From: an uncultured Thermoanaerobaculia bacterium
Lineage (GTDB): Bacteria > Acidobacteriota > Thermoanaerobaculia > Multivoradales > Multivoraceae
DNA: 64,000 bases
NCBI GenBank assembly: GCA_951813015.1
Contig: CATOTG010000006.1
Span: 682,001-746,000 of the forward strand
Reading direction: 5' to 3'
How positions within the stretch are numbered: position 1 is the first letter of the stretch; the number at the start of each line of letters is the position of its first letter. The notes under the pieces are model-generated. The model saw nothing but the letters and a program-made list of their open reading frames with translations, had not been told where the DNA came from and did not search any database. Shown here piece by piece: positions 44,357-52,740 of the stretch. The translations under genes were made by a program, and so were the position numbers.

Positions 44357-45601
44357 CTAGTCGTGCCAGCTTTGCGGCTCGGCCTGCCTCCGGACGTGGA
44401 GGCCGGCGGCGGCGATGGCCGCGATCAGCTCTTCCGCGTGCTCCGGGCCGCGGGTCTCGAGCCGCAGCTCGATGTGCACCTCGTTCAGGTCGAGGGCGGT
44501 GAACGCGCGTTCGTGATGCGTTTCGATCACGTTGGCGCCGGCGTCGCCGACCAGGTTGAGCAGGGCGCCCAGGGCGCCTGGCCGGTCCTTGACGCAGACG
44601 TCGAGCTGCACCAGGCGGCCGTCCTTGGTCAGCCCGCGCTCGATGATGCGGCTGAGCAGGGTGACGTCGATGTTGCCGCCAGTCAGCACCATCGCCGTGC
44701 GGCGACCCTTCGCCTGCGGGACGTGGTCGTTGACGACGGCCGCCAGCACCGCGGCGCCGGCGCCTTCGACGACCGCTTTCTCGCGTTCGAGGAGCAGCAG
44801 CACCGCGTTGGCGATCTCCTCCTCGTCCACCTCCACCAGGTCGTCGACGAGTTCCTCGACCAGCTTCAGGGTCAAGTCGGCCGGGCGCTTGACGGCGATA
44901 CCGTCGGCGATCGTGTGGCGGCGGTCGACGGCCACCGGCCCGCCGGCGGCGAGGCTCTCCCTCATCGAAGGCACGGCCTGGGTCTGTACGCCGACGATCC
45001 GCGTCTGCGGCCGGTGCGCCTTGTACGCCGCGGCGATGCCGGAAATCAGGCCGCCGCCGCCGACCGGCACGACGATGACCTCGAGATCGGGTTCCTGGGC
45101 CATCAATTCGAAGCCGACCGTGCCCTGCCCGGCGATCACCTGGACGTCGTCGAACGGGTGAACGTAGGTCGCTCCGATCTCCGCCTCGAGTTCGTGCGCG
45201 TGAGCCTGCGCGTCGTCGAACGTCTCCCCGGCCAGCCGCACGTCGGCGCCGAAGCTGCGCGTGTTCGCGACCTTGATCAGCGGCGTCGGCAGCGGCATGA
45301 CGACGGTTGCCTTGAGGCCAAGGCGGCCGGCGTGGTAGGCGACCGCCTGCCCGTGGTTGCCGGCGGAGGCGGTGATCAGGCCCTGCCTGCGCTCGTCTTC
45401 GGAGAGGGTGAGGATGCGGTTCAGCGCCCCGCGCTCCTTGAACGACCCGGTCATCTGCAGGTTCTCGAGCTTGAAGTAGGCCTCGAGACCGCAGAGCCGG
45501 GAGAAGTACTCCGACCGGGCGCAGGGACTGAGGTAGACGTGATCGACGATGCGCCGCCGCGCCTCTTCGATCAGTTCCGCCATCTGGAGGCCGGACATCA
45601 T
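44357..45601 (-). CDS. ilvA: Threonine ammonia-lyase with ACT domain
   Basis: This PLP enzyme deaminates threonine to 2-oxobutyrate, the first step to isoleucine. The PLP lysine lies in MTGSFKERGALNR near residue 50, with SAGNHGQAVAYHA and the phosphate-binding PVGGGGLISGI further on, and a single C-terminal ACT domain (QLDVCVKDRPGALGALLNLV) of the TdcB-like, short type. ATG 45601 is chosen; TTG 45619 is in frame upstream. The ACT domain may confer allosteric control. A catabolic role is equally possible. Confidence 0.93.
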   Translation of the reverse strand: MMSGLQMAELIEEARRRIVDHVYLSPCARSEYFSRLCGLEAYFKLENLQMTGSFKERGALNRILTLSEDERRQGLITASAGNHGQAVAYHAGRLGLKATVVMPLPTPLIKVANTRSFGADVRLAGETFDDAQAHAHELEAEIGATYVHPFDDVQVIAGQGTVGFELMAQEPDLEVIVVPVGGGGLISGIAAAYKAHRPQTRIVGVQTQAVPSMRESLAAGGPVAVDRRHTIADGIAVKRPADLTLKLVEELVDDLVEVDEEEIANAVLLLLEREKAVVEGAGAAVLAAVVNDHVPQAKGRRTAMVLTGGNIDVTLLSRIIERGLTKDGRLVQLDVCVKDRPGALGALLNLVGDAGANVIETHHERAFTALDLNEVHIELRLETRGPEHAEELIAAIAAAGLHVRRQAEPQSWHD

Positions 45602-45700
45602 CTCGCCATTCTGTAACAAGGCGGCGTCCGGCGCGTGTTCCAGCGAGTGGGGAAGGCGTCGCCAGGGCTGCCCGGACCGGACGACGCGGCCTCGCTTGCG

Positions 45701-45726
45701 TTGACAGGGCGACTGTCCCCTATGTA
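45701..45726 (+). promoter_or_regulatory. Possible promoter of the tRNA-Val pair
   Basis: A perfect TTGACA (45701-45706) is followed by TATGTA (45721-45726), 30 bp before the first tRNA. The 14-bp spacer is too short for a standard sigma-70 promoter, so this is tentative. The segment also holds a GACAG/CTGTC inverted repeat. Confidence 0.3.
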
Positions 45727-45755
45727 CCGTTGCGCGTTCTCGCGGTCGCGAGTTC

Positions 45756-45832
45756 AGGCCCGTAGCTCAGTTGGTTAGAGCGCTACGTTGACATCGTAGA
45801 GGTCAGCGGTTCGAGTCCGCTCGGGCCTACCA
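45756..45832 (+). tRNA. tRNA-Val (anticodon GAC)
   Basis: A 77-nt cloverleaf with acceptor AGGCCCG/CGGGCCT, D arm AGCTCAGTTGGTTAGAGC, anticodon stem CTACG/CGTAG around TTGACAT, T loop TTCGAGT and encoded CCA. Confidence 0.96.
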
Positions 45833-45838
45833 GGGCGC

Positions 45839-45915
45839 AGGCGCTTAGCTCAGTTGGTTAGAGCGCTACCTTCACACGGTAGAGGTCAGCGGTTCGAGTC
45901 CGCTAGCGCCTACCA
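45839..45915 (+). tRNA. tRNA-Val (anticodon CAC)
   Basis: Acceptor AGGCGCT/AGCGCCT, anticodon stem CTACC/GGTAG around TTCACAC, and encoded CCA. It lies 6 bp after tRNA-Val(GAC), with which it shares the D and T arms, so the pair arose by duplication followed by change of anticodon and acceptor. Confidence 0.96.
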
Positions 45916-45982
45916 TCGCGGTACCGGCCCGCGAGGGTACGCCCGCGCTTCCGGACGAACTCGCTCCCTTGATGATTGACCG

Positions 45983-47917
45983 ATGCTTGACTTGACTCTG
46001 CCGGACGGATCGGTGCGCCGCGTCTCGCCCGGGACGACGGCGCTGGACGTGGCGCGCTCGATCGGGCCAGGTCTGGCGAAGGCGGCGGTCGGCGCCGAAC
46101 TCGACGGTCGCCTCGTCGATCTGCGCACGCCGATTGAAACGTCGGGTCCGTTCCGGCTGTTCACGACGAAGAACGAGGAGGCCGGGATCTTCCTGCGCCA
46201 CACCGCGGAGCACGTCCTGGCGGACGCGGTGCAGAGACTCTGGCCTAGCGCCCGGATCGACGTCGGGCGGCGCGATCACTCCGAGAAGTACCAGTACGAC
46301 TTCCGGTTCCCGCGCGCCTTCGTGCCCGAGGACCTCGAGGCGATCGAAGCGAAAATGCGCGAGATCGTCAAGGAGAAGCACAAGGTCGAACGCGTCGAGA
46401 TCAGCCGCGAGGAGGCGCGGGAGCTGTTCGCCGGGATGGGCGAGGAACTGAAGCTCGAGCGTCTCGAGGACATCCCGGAGGGCGAACCGATCACCCTGTT
46501 CCGGCACGGCGAGTTCGTCGATCTCTGCCGCGGTCCCCACGCGCAGCGCGTGGACCAGGTCGGCGCGGTCAAGCTGCTGGAGAGTTCGGGCGTCTTCTAC
46601 CGCGGCGACGAGAGCCGGGAGCGGTTGCAGCGGATCTACGGCACCGCGTTCGCGACCCGTGATGGCCTGGACGGCTACCTTGCCGATCTCGAGCTGCGAC
46701 GGGCCCGCGACCACCGCCGCCTGGGTCCGGAACTCGACCTGTTCAGCTTCAGCCGGAACGCACCGGGCAGTCCGTTCTTCCATCCGCGCGGCACGGTGAT
46801 CTACAACCTGCTGGTCGACTACGTCCAGGGCCTCAACCGGCGCGATGGCTTCGAGGAGGTGCGGACGCCCCAGATTCTCGATGTCGATCTTTGGCATCGC
46901 TCCGGGCACTGGGACAACTACCGCGAGAGCATGTTCTTCACCGAGGTCGACGAGCGGCAGTACGCGGTGAAGCCGATGAACTGCCCGACCCACTGCCTGA
47001 TCTACAGGACCGGCCTGCGTTCGTACCGCGATCTGCCGATCCGCTACGCCGACTTCGGCCGCCTTCACCGCTACGAGCGTTCCGGCGTGATCACCGGGCT
47101 GACGAGAGTGCGCACGTTCTGCCAGGACGACGCGCACACGTTCTGCACCGAGGAGCAGATCGAGGCGGAGGTGCTCCGTCCGGTGTCGACGATTCTGGAG
47201 ATCTACCGGACCTTCGGCTTCGAGGACATCCGGATCGAGGTTTCGACCCGACCCGAGAAGTCGATTGGCAGCGCGGAACTCTGGCAGCGCGCCGAGGCCG
47301 CGCTGATGGGCGCCCTGAGCAGCCGGGATCTCGCGTTCGAGGTCAACGAGGGCGACGGCGCCTTCTACGGCCCGAAGATCGACTTCCAGGCCCGCGACGC
47401 GCTCGGCCGGAGCTGGCAGCTGGGGACCGTGCAACTGGACTACCAGATGCCGGAGCGCCTCGACCTGGAATACACCGCCAGCGACGGCGGCGCCCGGCGT
47501 CCCGTCATGCTGCACCGGGCGATGCTCGGCTCCGTCGAGCGCTTCCTGGGCATCCTGATCGAACATACGGGGGGCGCCTTCCCGGTCTGGCTGGCGCCGG
47601 TCCAGGCCGTCGTCCTGCCGGTCTCGGACCGCTTCCTCGACTATGGCGCCGAGGTGACCGGCCGGCTGTCCGACGCCGGCGTCCGGGTCGAACTCGACGA
47701 ACGCAGCGAGAAACTCGGCTACAAGATCCGCGACGCCCAGAAACAGAAGGTCCCCTACATGCTCGTCATCGGCGGCCGCGAACAGGAAGCCGGCACGGTG
47801 TCGTTGCGGCTCCGCGAGGCGCCGGAGGGCGGCGCCGCGGATCAGGGCGCCGTGATCGTCGATGAACTGGCTGCCCGGATCGCGGAGCGCGCAGCGTCGA
47901 AGTCGCTGGATCTGTGA
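45983..47917 (+). CDS. thrS: Threonyl-tRNA synthetase
   Basis: The 644-residue class II enzyme has the TGS domain (LPDGSVRRVSPGTTALDVA), the editing domain with HTAEHVLADAVQRL, the catalytic core (WHRSGHWDNYRESMFF, MNCPTHC with a zinc Cys, RVRTFCQDDAHTFC) and the anticodon-binding domain (VLPVSDRFLDYGAEV). It lacks any obvious Shine-Dalgarno. infC normally follows it directly, but here an accessory insertion does. Confidence 0.96.
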   Translation: MLDLTLPDGSVRRVSPGTTALDVARSIGPGLAKAAVGAELDGRLVDLRTPIETSGPFRLFTTKNEEAGIFLRHTAEHVLADAVQRLWPSARIDVGRRDHSEKYQYDFRFPRAFVPEDLEAIEAKMREIVKEKHKVERVEISREEARELFAGMGEELKLERLEDIPEGEPITLFRHGEFVDLCRGPHAQRVDQVGAVKLLESSGVFYRGDESRERLQRIYGTAFATRDGLDGYLADLELRRARDHRRLGPELDLFSFSRNAPGSPFFHPRGTVIYNLLVDYVQGLNRRDGFEEVRTPQILDVDLWHRSGHWDNYRESMFFTEVDERQYAVKPMNCPTHCLIYRTGLRSYRDLPIRYADFGRLHRYERSGVITGLTRVRTFCQDDAHTFCTEEQIEAEVLRPVSTILEIYRTFGFEDIRIEVSTRPEKSIGSAELWQRAEAALMGALSSRDLAFEVNEGDGAFYGPKIDFQARDALGRSWQLGTVQLDYQMPERLDLEYTASDGGARRPVMLHRAMLGSVERFLGILIEHTGGAFPVWLAPVQAVVLPVSDRFLDYGAEVTGRLSDAGVRVELDERSEKLGYKIRDAQKQKVPYMLVIGGREQEAGTVSLRLREAPEGGAADQGAVIVDELAARIAERAASKSLDL

Positions 47918-47942
47918 AGCTCAGACCAGGAGGGAGGACACG

Positions 47943-48014
47943 ATGCTGACGGAACTCCAGGTCGAGAACTTCAAGGCTTGGCGCGAACTCTCGATGGAGT
48001 TCGGCAAGGTAACC
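47943..48014 (+). pseudogene. 5' stub of an AAA-family ATPase gene
   Basis: An ATG with GGAGGG upstream opens a typical start of SMC/RecF-like AAA ATPases: LTELQVENFKAWRELSMEF followed by GKVT. In complete relatives the next residues form the P-loop, but here the similarity ends abruptly and the frame becomes nonsense. Only about 24 codons remain. The break coincides with the start of the PIN-like fragment in another frame, which marks an internal deletion. Confidence 0.6.
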
Positions 48015-48373
48015 TTGAGTGCGTCATGGAGCGTGGAGTCGTCGTCCTGGATGATGGACGCCTCATCCTTGACGAATACGTGGATGGGCTGGAGAGAGGC
48101 ATCGGAGTGGGTACCACCTTCTTCAAGTACGTCTGTACGAACGAGTGGGTCGAGGATCGAGTCAGGCGGGTGCCAGTCGATCTGGATGCTCTCCCTCCGA
48201 ACACTCTCGGCAAAGACCAGAAGTTCCTGGCGGCGGCCGTGTCGGGGTGCGCAGAGGTTGTGAATGCCACGGACAGCGATTGGGCGTTGAACGCCGCGGT
48301 TACGGCGAGCCTGGGAGTAAGTGTCGTCCAGCTCTGCCCTCGGTACGCGGCCAAGTCGGACACAGGCGCATAG
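48015..48373 (+). pseudogene. 3' part of a PIN-like protein gene
   Basis: From the deletion point another frame carries protein-like sequence: ECVMERGVVVLDDGRLILDE, FFKYVCTNEWVEDRVRRVP, LGKDQKFLAAAV and VNATDSDW, ending LCPRYAAKSDTGA. I associate the LDDGRLILDEY, KF(V/L)A and NATDSDW blocks with PIN-like proteins encoded beside AAA ATPases. The expected N-terminal strand with its metal-binding Asp is gone. An internal ATG at 48026 could still start a 115-residue product, but activity is unlikely. Confidence 0.6.
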
Positions 48374-48379
48374 GCCAAC

Positions 48380-49057
48380 GTGGTGGTCGACAGTCCGCCG
48401 AAGTACCCGCGAACCCCGTACTGGCCCCACTCACCGTCTGTTGAGGCTGGTAGCGACCGCCTGGCGGACGCCTCGCGCTTTGTTGGTGTGCCGGTCGTCG
48501 TCACGGAGAAGCTCGATGGCGGTTGCACGCTGCTCCATCAGGGCGCCGTCTATGCCCGCAGCGTGGATGTACCGAGCGGCGCGAAGTGGATGGCGATGGT
48601 CAAGAAGCACCACGCCTGGAAGGTGACCGAGCCCGATGTCTTCCTCTACGGTGAGGACATCTACGGCGTTCACAGCATTGAGTACGGCCCGGTGCGCGAA
48701 AAGGAGACGTTCTACGCCTTCGCGCTTCGCGACCGCAACGGTCTGTTCTCTTCATTCGGCTCCCTTGCCGATTACGCGGCGCGGCGCGAGATTCCGGTGG
48801 TGCCGGTTGTCTTCAACGGCACCTTCCGCACCGAGGACGAACTGCAGAGTTTCATAGGTGAAGCCCACGCCCAGGCCTCGGCCCTGGGCGGCGAACGGGA
48901 AGGCGTCGTCATTCGGCTGGCACGCTCATTCCCGGCCTCCGAGTTCAGCCGCTCGATCTGCAAGAGCGTTCGCGCGGGTCACGTACAGACGGACCAGCAC
49001 TGGACGCGGAACTGGAGGCCCTGCCGTACAACCCGCGCGCCGGCACGCGCCGGCTAG
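48380..49057 (+). CDS. RNA ligase family protein
   Basis: The 225-residue protein has the covalent nucleotidyltransferase motifs of T4 Rnl2/DRB0094-like RNA ligases: motif I EKLDGG with Lys44, ARSVDV (Ia), DVFLYGEDIYGVHSIEY (III), REGVVIRL (IV) and KSVRAGHVQTDQHW (V). All catalytic positions look intact. KYPRTPYWPHSP near the N terminus is also family-like. The last 15 residues (basic, Pro/Arg rich) look like read-through into noncoding DNA. It would seal RNA nicks in repair or in tRNA damage responses. It starts at GTG 48380, 6 bp after the PIN-like remnant. Confidence 0.82.
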   Translation: MVVDSPPKYPRTPYWPHSPSVEAGSDRLADASRFVGVPVVVTEKLDGGCTLLHQGAVYARSVDVPSGAKWMAMVKKHHAWKVTEPDVFLYGEDIYGVHSIEYGPVREKETFYAFALRDRNGLFSSFGSLADYAARREIPVVPVVFNGTFRTEDELQSFIGEAHAQASALGGEREGVVIRLARSFPASEFSRSICKSVRAGHVQTDQHWTRNWRPCRTTRAPARAG

Positions 49058-49427
49058 CCGCGCGCGGCGTTTCCGGCCAGGGCCCCGAAACCACTCGCAG
49101 GCTCGGCGTTTTCGGCCCAACGGCGAACCTCCTCAAGTGTCCGATGTCCGTGGGTCTGGAGAGTCAAGATCATCCTCCGATGATCCCCGATCCCACCCGG
49201 CTCACGCTTGTGTGTTCCACTTCAGGCCGAGGGAGGTTGATGTCAGGACGCTCACGCCAGTCCGCAGTCCGGAGCCGCCGGGCCTGTGGAAGACGCGGTG
49301 TTTCGCGGATTTCGCGTTCACTTCTCGCTGGACAGCGCTGGACAGCTCTCTGCGCTGCGTTCCAGGGCGAAAGCTGTTAGGGTCTGCCGTTCGGCGGCTC
49401 TCTTGAGCCCCGCGAGGAGGCTCTGGA
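49058..49427. other. 370-bp gap at the expected infC position
   Basis: No supported gene lies here. In most bacteria infC (IF3) separates thrS from rpmI, but no IF3-like reading frame is present on either strand. A GCGTTTTCGGCC/GCGTTTCCGGCC pair at 49068-49117 shows partial inverted or direct symmetry. The last ~60 bp should contain the rpmI promoter or L20-responsive leader, which I cannot define. Confidence 0.6.
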
Positions 49428-49622
49428 ATGCCCAAGCAGAAGACGCACAAGGGAGCGGCCAAGCGCTTCAAGCTCACCGCCAAGGGCAAGGTGAAGCGCG
49501 GCCACTCGATGATGAACCACATCCTGACCAAGAAGTCGCAGAAGCGGAAGCGGAAGCTGCGCAAGCAGGGCGACGTCTCCGGCGCTTTCGCGAAGGCGGT
49601 CAAGGGGATGATTCACGGATGA
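49428..49622 (+). CDS. rpmI: 50S ribosomal protein L35
   Basis: The 64-residue basic protein matches L35: [20 protein letters not shown] at the start and [15 protein letters not shown] in the middle. GAGGAGG precedes the ATG by 7-8 nt. Confidence 0.97.
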   Translation: MPKQKTHKGAAKRFKLTAKGKVKRGHSMMNHILTKKSQKRKRKLRKQGDVSGAFAKAVKGMIHG

Positions 49623-49663
49623 TCCGGCGGCTCGCGAACTGGCCGCGTCGAAGCGGAAGCCGG

Positions 49664-49754
49664 CCGGAACCCGGCTGGCGCGAATCCGCGCCAGCCGTGA
49701 ACCAGTCCGTGCGCCCGTCGGCGGGCGCACGGATGGCAGGCCGGCGCACCCGGT
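49664..49754 (+). repeat. Composite dispersed repeat between rpmI and rplT
   Basis: About 90 bp align with 57978-58071 at roughly 85 percent by eye. It contains the palindrome GGCGCGAATCCGCGCC, a GTGCGCCCGTCGGCGGGCGC hairpin and a GCCGGCGCACCC end like the 24-bp family. It separates two ribosomal protein genes that are usually adjacent. Confidence 0.8.
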
Positions 49755-49822
49755 ACGCGGCCGGTTCCCGGGATGTCAGCGCGGCGCTGATTCCTGGTTG
49801 AGGAGGCACGGGAGCACAAACG

Positions 49823-50212
49823 ATGGCACGAGTGAAACGCGGCAGCCGGCGCGCGCGCCGGCGCAAGAAGATTCTCAAGCAGGCCAAGGGCTACTACGGC
49901 GTCAAGTCGAAGGGGCACCGCATCGCCAAGCAGGCGGTGGATCGGGCGCTTGCCTACTCCTATCGCGACCGGCGCCAGAAGAAGCGGCAGTTTCGCAGCC
50001 TCTGGATCGTGAGGATCAACGCGGCGGCGCGCCTCAACGGCCTGTCCTACAGCCGCTTCATGTCCGGCCTGCGGCTCGCCGGCATCGACCTGAACCGGAA
50101 GATGCTCGCCGATCTCGCGGTGCGTGACGCCGAGGGCTTCGCGGCCGTGGCATCCGTGGCCCGCGGGGCCCTGGCTGAGGGCGCCGCCTCGAGTTCCGCC
50201 TCCTCGTCCTGA
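49823..50212 (+). CDS. rplT: 50S ribosomal protein L20
   Basis: L20 nucleates 23S rRNA assembly. The N-terminal [20 protein letters not shown] and [20 protein letters not shown] and the C-terminal [20 protein letters not shown] match the family. At 129 residues it is about 10 longer, ending in a Ser/Ala tail. The stop overlaps the next ATG (TGATG). Confidence 0.97.
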   Translation: MARVKRGSRRARRRKKILKQAKGYYGVKSKGHRIAKQAVDRALAYSYRDRRQKKRQFRSLWIVRINAAARLNGLSYSRFMSGLRLAGIDLNRKMLADLAVRDAEGFAAVASVARGALAEGAASSSASSS

Positions 50213-50427
50213 TGGCCGAGGCGTCGGCCGACGCAATCGCGCGTCTGGAGGAAGTGATCGAGCGGGCCAAGGAGGCTCTGGCGGCGGAGCGTGAACGGAC
50301 GCGTGAACTGACCGCCGAACTGGAGGCTTCGGAGCAGCGGGCCACCGAGGAACGCGCTGAGATCGGCCAGCGCGTCGAGGCGCTCGCGGAGGGTCTCGAA
50401 GAGCTTCTCGGCAGCGACGAATCCTGA
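50212..50427 (+). CDS. Small coiled-coil protein, possible ZapB-like
   Basis: The 71 residues form one acidic amphipathic helix (ARLEEVIERAKEALAAERER and onward) without a catalytic motif. It is translationally coupled to rplT and lies upstream of zapA. Its position and coiled-coil nature suggest a division-associated or ribosome-linked helper, but sequence alone does not show this. Confidence 0.7.
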   Translation: MAEASADAIARLEEVIERAKEALAAERERTRELTAELEASEQRATEERAEIGQRVEALAEGLEELLGSDES

Positions 50428-50506
50428 AGCCACAGGGGCTCGCGAGGCCGCTCGGCGGCCTTGTCAGCGCACGCCCGGCGGTACCGGTTCGGGTGCGATC
50501 GAGTGC

Positions 50507-50512
50507 TATAGT
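50507..50512 (+). promoter_or_regulatory. Candidate -10 element upstream of zapA
   Basis: TATAGT lies 37 nt before ATG 50550 with no recognisable -35 at 17 bp. It is the same hexamer as at 29091 and 62157. Confidence 0.3.
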
Positions 50513-50549
50513 GCCGGCCCTCGGGGGTTGTCGACGGGGTATCCAGGAA

Positions 50550-50879
50550 ATGGCCGAAAGCGAACGCCAGGAAGATGTTGCGGCCACCGTGGTGGTCGAG
50601 ATCTTCGGCGTCTCGTACACCCTCCGGGAGGACGGAACGACCGATGCGGAGCGCATTCGGGAACTCGCCCGCAGGGTCGACCGCAAGATGCGGGAAGTGG
50701 CCGATCACGCACCCGGCCTGGATGCGGGGAGGATCGCCATTCTTGCCGCCGTCAATCTCGCCAACGAGTCGTCGTGTTCGTCCGAGGACGGCGAGGAGGT
50801 GGAGGATGGCCGTTTCGTGGAGATGGTTGAACGTGTGTCCAGCCTGACCTCCGAACTGGAGGCGGCGCTCGATTCCTGA
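50550..50879 (+). CDS. zapA: Cell division protein ZapA-like
   Basis: ZapA crosslinks FtsZ filaments. The 109 residues have the family layout: an N-terminal VVVEIFGVSYTLREDG strand pair, ELARRVDRKMREVADHAPG, then IAILAAVNLANE and a C-terminal coiled coil (VEMVERVSSLTSELEAAL). ATG 50550 has AGGAA directly upstream. Confidence 0.85.
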   Translation: MAESERQEDVAATVVVEIFGVSYTLREDGTTDAERIRELARRVDRKMREVADHAPGLDAGRIAILAAVNLANESSCSSEDGEEVEDGRFVEMVERVSSLTSELEAALDS

Positions 50880-50894
50880 CCCGCATGGAGACCT

Positions 50895-51080
50895 GTTTCG
50901 TGTGCGTCAGCGCGGCGCGGACGCCGCGACTCGACAACCACTTGAAGTAACTTTGACTTTGCATCCCCTGCGGGGTTCGTGATGAAAGCCGTGGTTGGAA
51001 CCATCGCTCTTTTCAAGGGAGTCTCTCAACTGCTCGCCCGTGCCAGCCCCGCTTGAACGGGGACGCTGACGGCGTGTGGC
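50895..51080 (+). ncRNA. Structured RNA candidate, possibly 6S RNA
   Basis: The zapA-rny gap folds by eye: outer stem CGTCAG (50905-50910) with CTGACG (51066-51071); a 7-bp hairpin CGCGGCG/CGCCGCG (50911-50928); an inner stem CAACCAC (50935-50941)/GTGGTTG (50991-50997) containing the hairpin CCCC-TGC-GGGG (50965-50975); and CCCCG/CGGGG (51047-51062). 6S RNA is often encoded directly downstream of zapA, which makes it the leading idea, but the canonical long bubble-bearing hairpin is not demonstrated. An rny leader or decayed element are alternatives. Confidence 0.4.
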
Positions 51081-51171
51081 GCGGACACCCACCTGGTCCC
51101 GCTCTGGTTCTTTGTCGGGGCGCGTTCACACGGCCTCGCGGGGGATGCCTTTATGCCCGGATCGAGGGCTG

Positions 51172-52740
51172 ATGACAGAAACTACTCTGATTGCCGTCGC
51201 GGTCGCGGCGGCTTTGCTTGTCGGGTCCTGGCTGCTCTGGAGCCTTGTCGGTCGGCGCAGGGCGGCGCAGCTGATTTCGGCTGCCCGCCGCCGGGCGGAC
51301 AGCCTGATCGAAGAGACTGAGCGCGAGTGTGCGGCCAAGGGTCGCGAGTTGGAACTGGCGGCCAGGGAAGAGGCTCTTTCCCTGCGCGCCGAGTTCGAGC
51401 GCTCGTCGGCGGAGCAGAGGAGCAAGCTTGAAGCGCGGGAGCGGGAAGTCGGCGAGGGCCGAGCCCGGGCGCGGGAAGAGTCGAGCCGGTTGGAGCGCCT
51501 CGCCGAGGAGGTCGAGCAGCGTCAACGCTCGCTCGAGGACGGTGAGAGCCGTCTCGATACCGAGCGCAAGGAACTCGCCGAGGGGCTGAGGAGAGTCCGT
51601 CGCCAACTCGAGCGGGTCTCCGGCCTGACCGTGCAGCAGGCCCGGGAGGAGCTGAGCCACAGCCTGGAGCACGAGGTGCGCATGGAGGCGGCGCACCTTG
51701 CCAAGCGGATCGAGGACGAAGCCCGGGAGTCGGCTCAGCGGGAGGCTCAGCGGATCATCAGCCTGGCCGTCGAACGCTCGGCTTCGGACTACGTGTCGGA
51801 AACGACCGTGTCGGTCGTCATGCTGCCGAACGACGAGATGAAGGGGCGGATCATCGGGCGCGAGGGGCGGAACATCCGCACCCTGGAGCTGACCACGGGT
51901 GTCGACCTGATCGTGGACGACACGCCGGAGGCGGTCATTCTCTCGGGCTTCGATCCCTTGAGGCGCGAGATCGCGCGAGTCACGCTGGAACGCCTGATCG
52001 CCGACGGCCGCATCCACCCGGCCCGGATCGAGGAGGTGGCGGCCAAGGTCGAGTCCGAGTTCGAAGATCGCGTAGAGCGCGAGGGCCGCGAGGCCCTGCT
52101 GGAGCTGAACCTGTCGGGGCTCCACCCGGAGCTCGTCAAGCTGCTCGGGCGCCTGCGCTTCCGTACGTCGTACGGCCAGAACGTCCTGCAGCACAGCAAG
52201 GAAGTCGCCTTCCTGGCCGGGGTGATGGCGAGCGAGTTGAAGGCGGACGTGCACGTCGCCAAACGGGCCGGGCTGGTGCACGACATCGGCAAGGCCGTGG
52301 ACCGCGAAATCGACGGCACCCATCTGGAGATCGGCATCGACCTGCTCCGGCGTCACGGCGAGAGTGAAGAGGTGGTCCACGCCATGGCGTGTCATCACGG
52401 CGACTACGATCCGGAGACGGTCGAAGCGGTGCTCGTGACGGCGGCCGACGCCGTGTCCGCGGCGCGTCCGGGAGCGCGGAGAGAGGTTCTCGCGAGCTAC
52501 GTGAAGCGGCTGAAGAAGCTCGAGGAACTGGCCGCCGACTTCAAGGGCGTTCAGAAGAGCTTTGCGATTCAGGCAGGCCGCGAAGTCCGCGTGATCGTCG
52601 ACTGCAAGCAGATCAGCGACGAGCAGGCAGTCTGGTTGAGCCGCGACGTGGCCCGGAAGATCGAGGGCGAGCTGACCTATCCGGGCCAGATCAAGGTCAC
52701 GGTGATCCGGGAGTCCCGGTCGATCGAGTACGCGCGCTGA
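51172..52740 (+). CDS. rny: Ribonuclease Y
   Basis: RNase Y starts mRNA decay from the inner membrane. The 522-residue protein has an N-terminal membrane helix (about residues 4-24), a long charged coiled coil to residue 200, a KH domain with [19 protein letters not shown], an HD domain ([34 protein letters not shown]) and the C-terminal [19 protein letters not shown] 51172 gives the short N terminus typical of the family. ymdB overlaps its stop. Confidence 0.96.
   Translation: MTETTLIAVAVAAALLVGSWLLWSLVGRRRAAQLISAARRRADSLIEETERECAAKGRELELAAREEALSLRAEFERSSAEQRSKLEAREREVGEGRARAREESSRLERLAEEVEQRQRSLEDGESRLDTERKELAEGLRRVRRQLERVSGLTVQQAREELSHSLEHEVRMEAAHLAKRIEDEARESAQREAQRIISLAVERSASDYVSETTVSVVMLPNDEMKGRIIGREGRNIRTLELTTGVDLIVDDTPEAVILSGFDPLRREIARVTLERLIADGRIHPARIEEVAAKVESEFEDRVEREGREALLELNLSGLHPELVKLLGRLRFRTSYGQNVLQHSKEVAFLAGVMASELKADVHVAKRAGLVHDIGKAVDREIDGTHLEIGIDLLRRHGESEEVVHAMACHHGDYDPETVEAVLVTAADAVSAARPGARREVLASYVKRLKKLEELAADFKGVQKSFAIQAGREVRVIVDCKQISDEQAVWLSRDVARKIEGELTYPGQIKVTVIRESRSIEYAR

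Noticed and set aside
45872..47566. Minus-strand open frame opposite thrS
   Set aside because: It includes a tRNA-Val end and has no recognisable domain; thrS is complete on the plus strand.
50961..50990. Single CRISPR-repeat-like sequence (GCATCCCCTGCGGGG followed by GATGAAAG)
   Set aside because: It occurs once, with no second copy or spacer periodicity and no cas genes; it fits better as a hairpin of the structured RNA.
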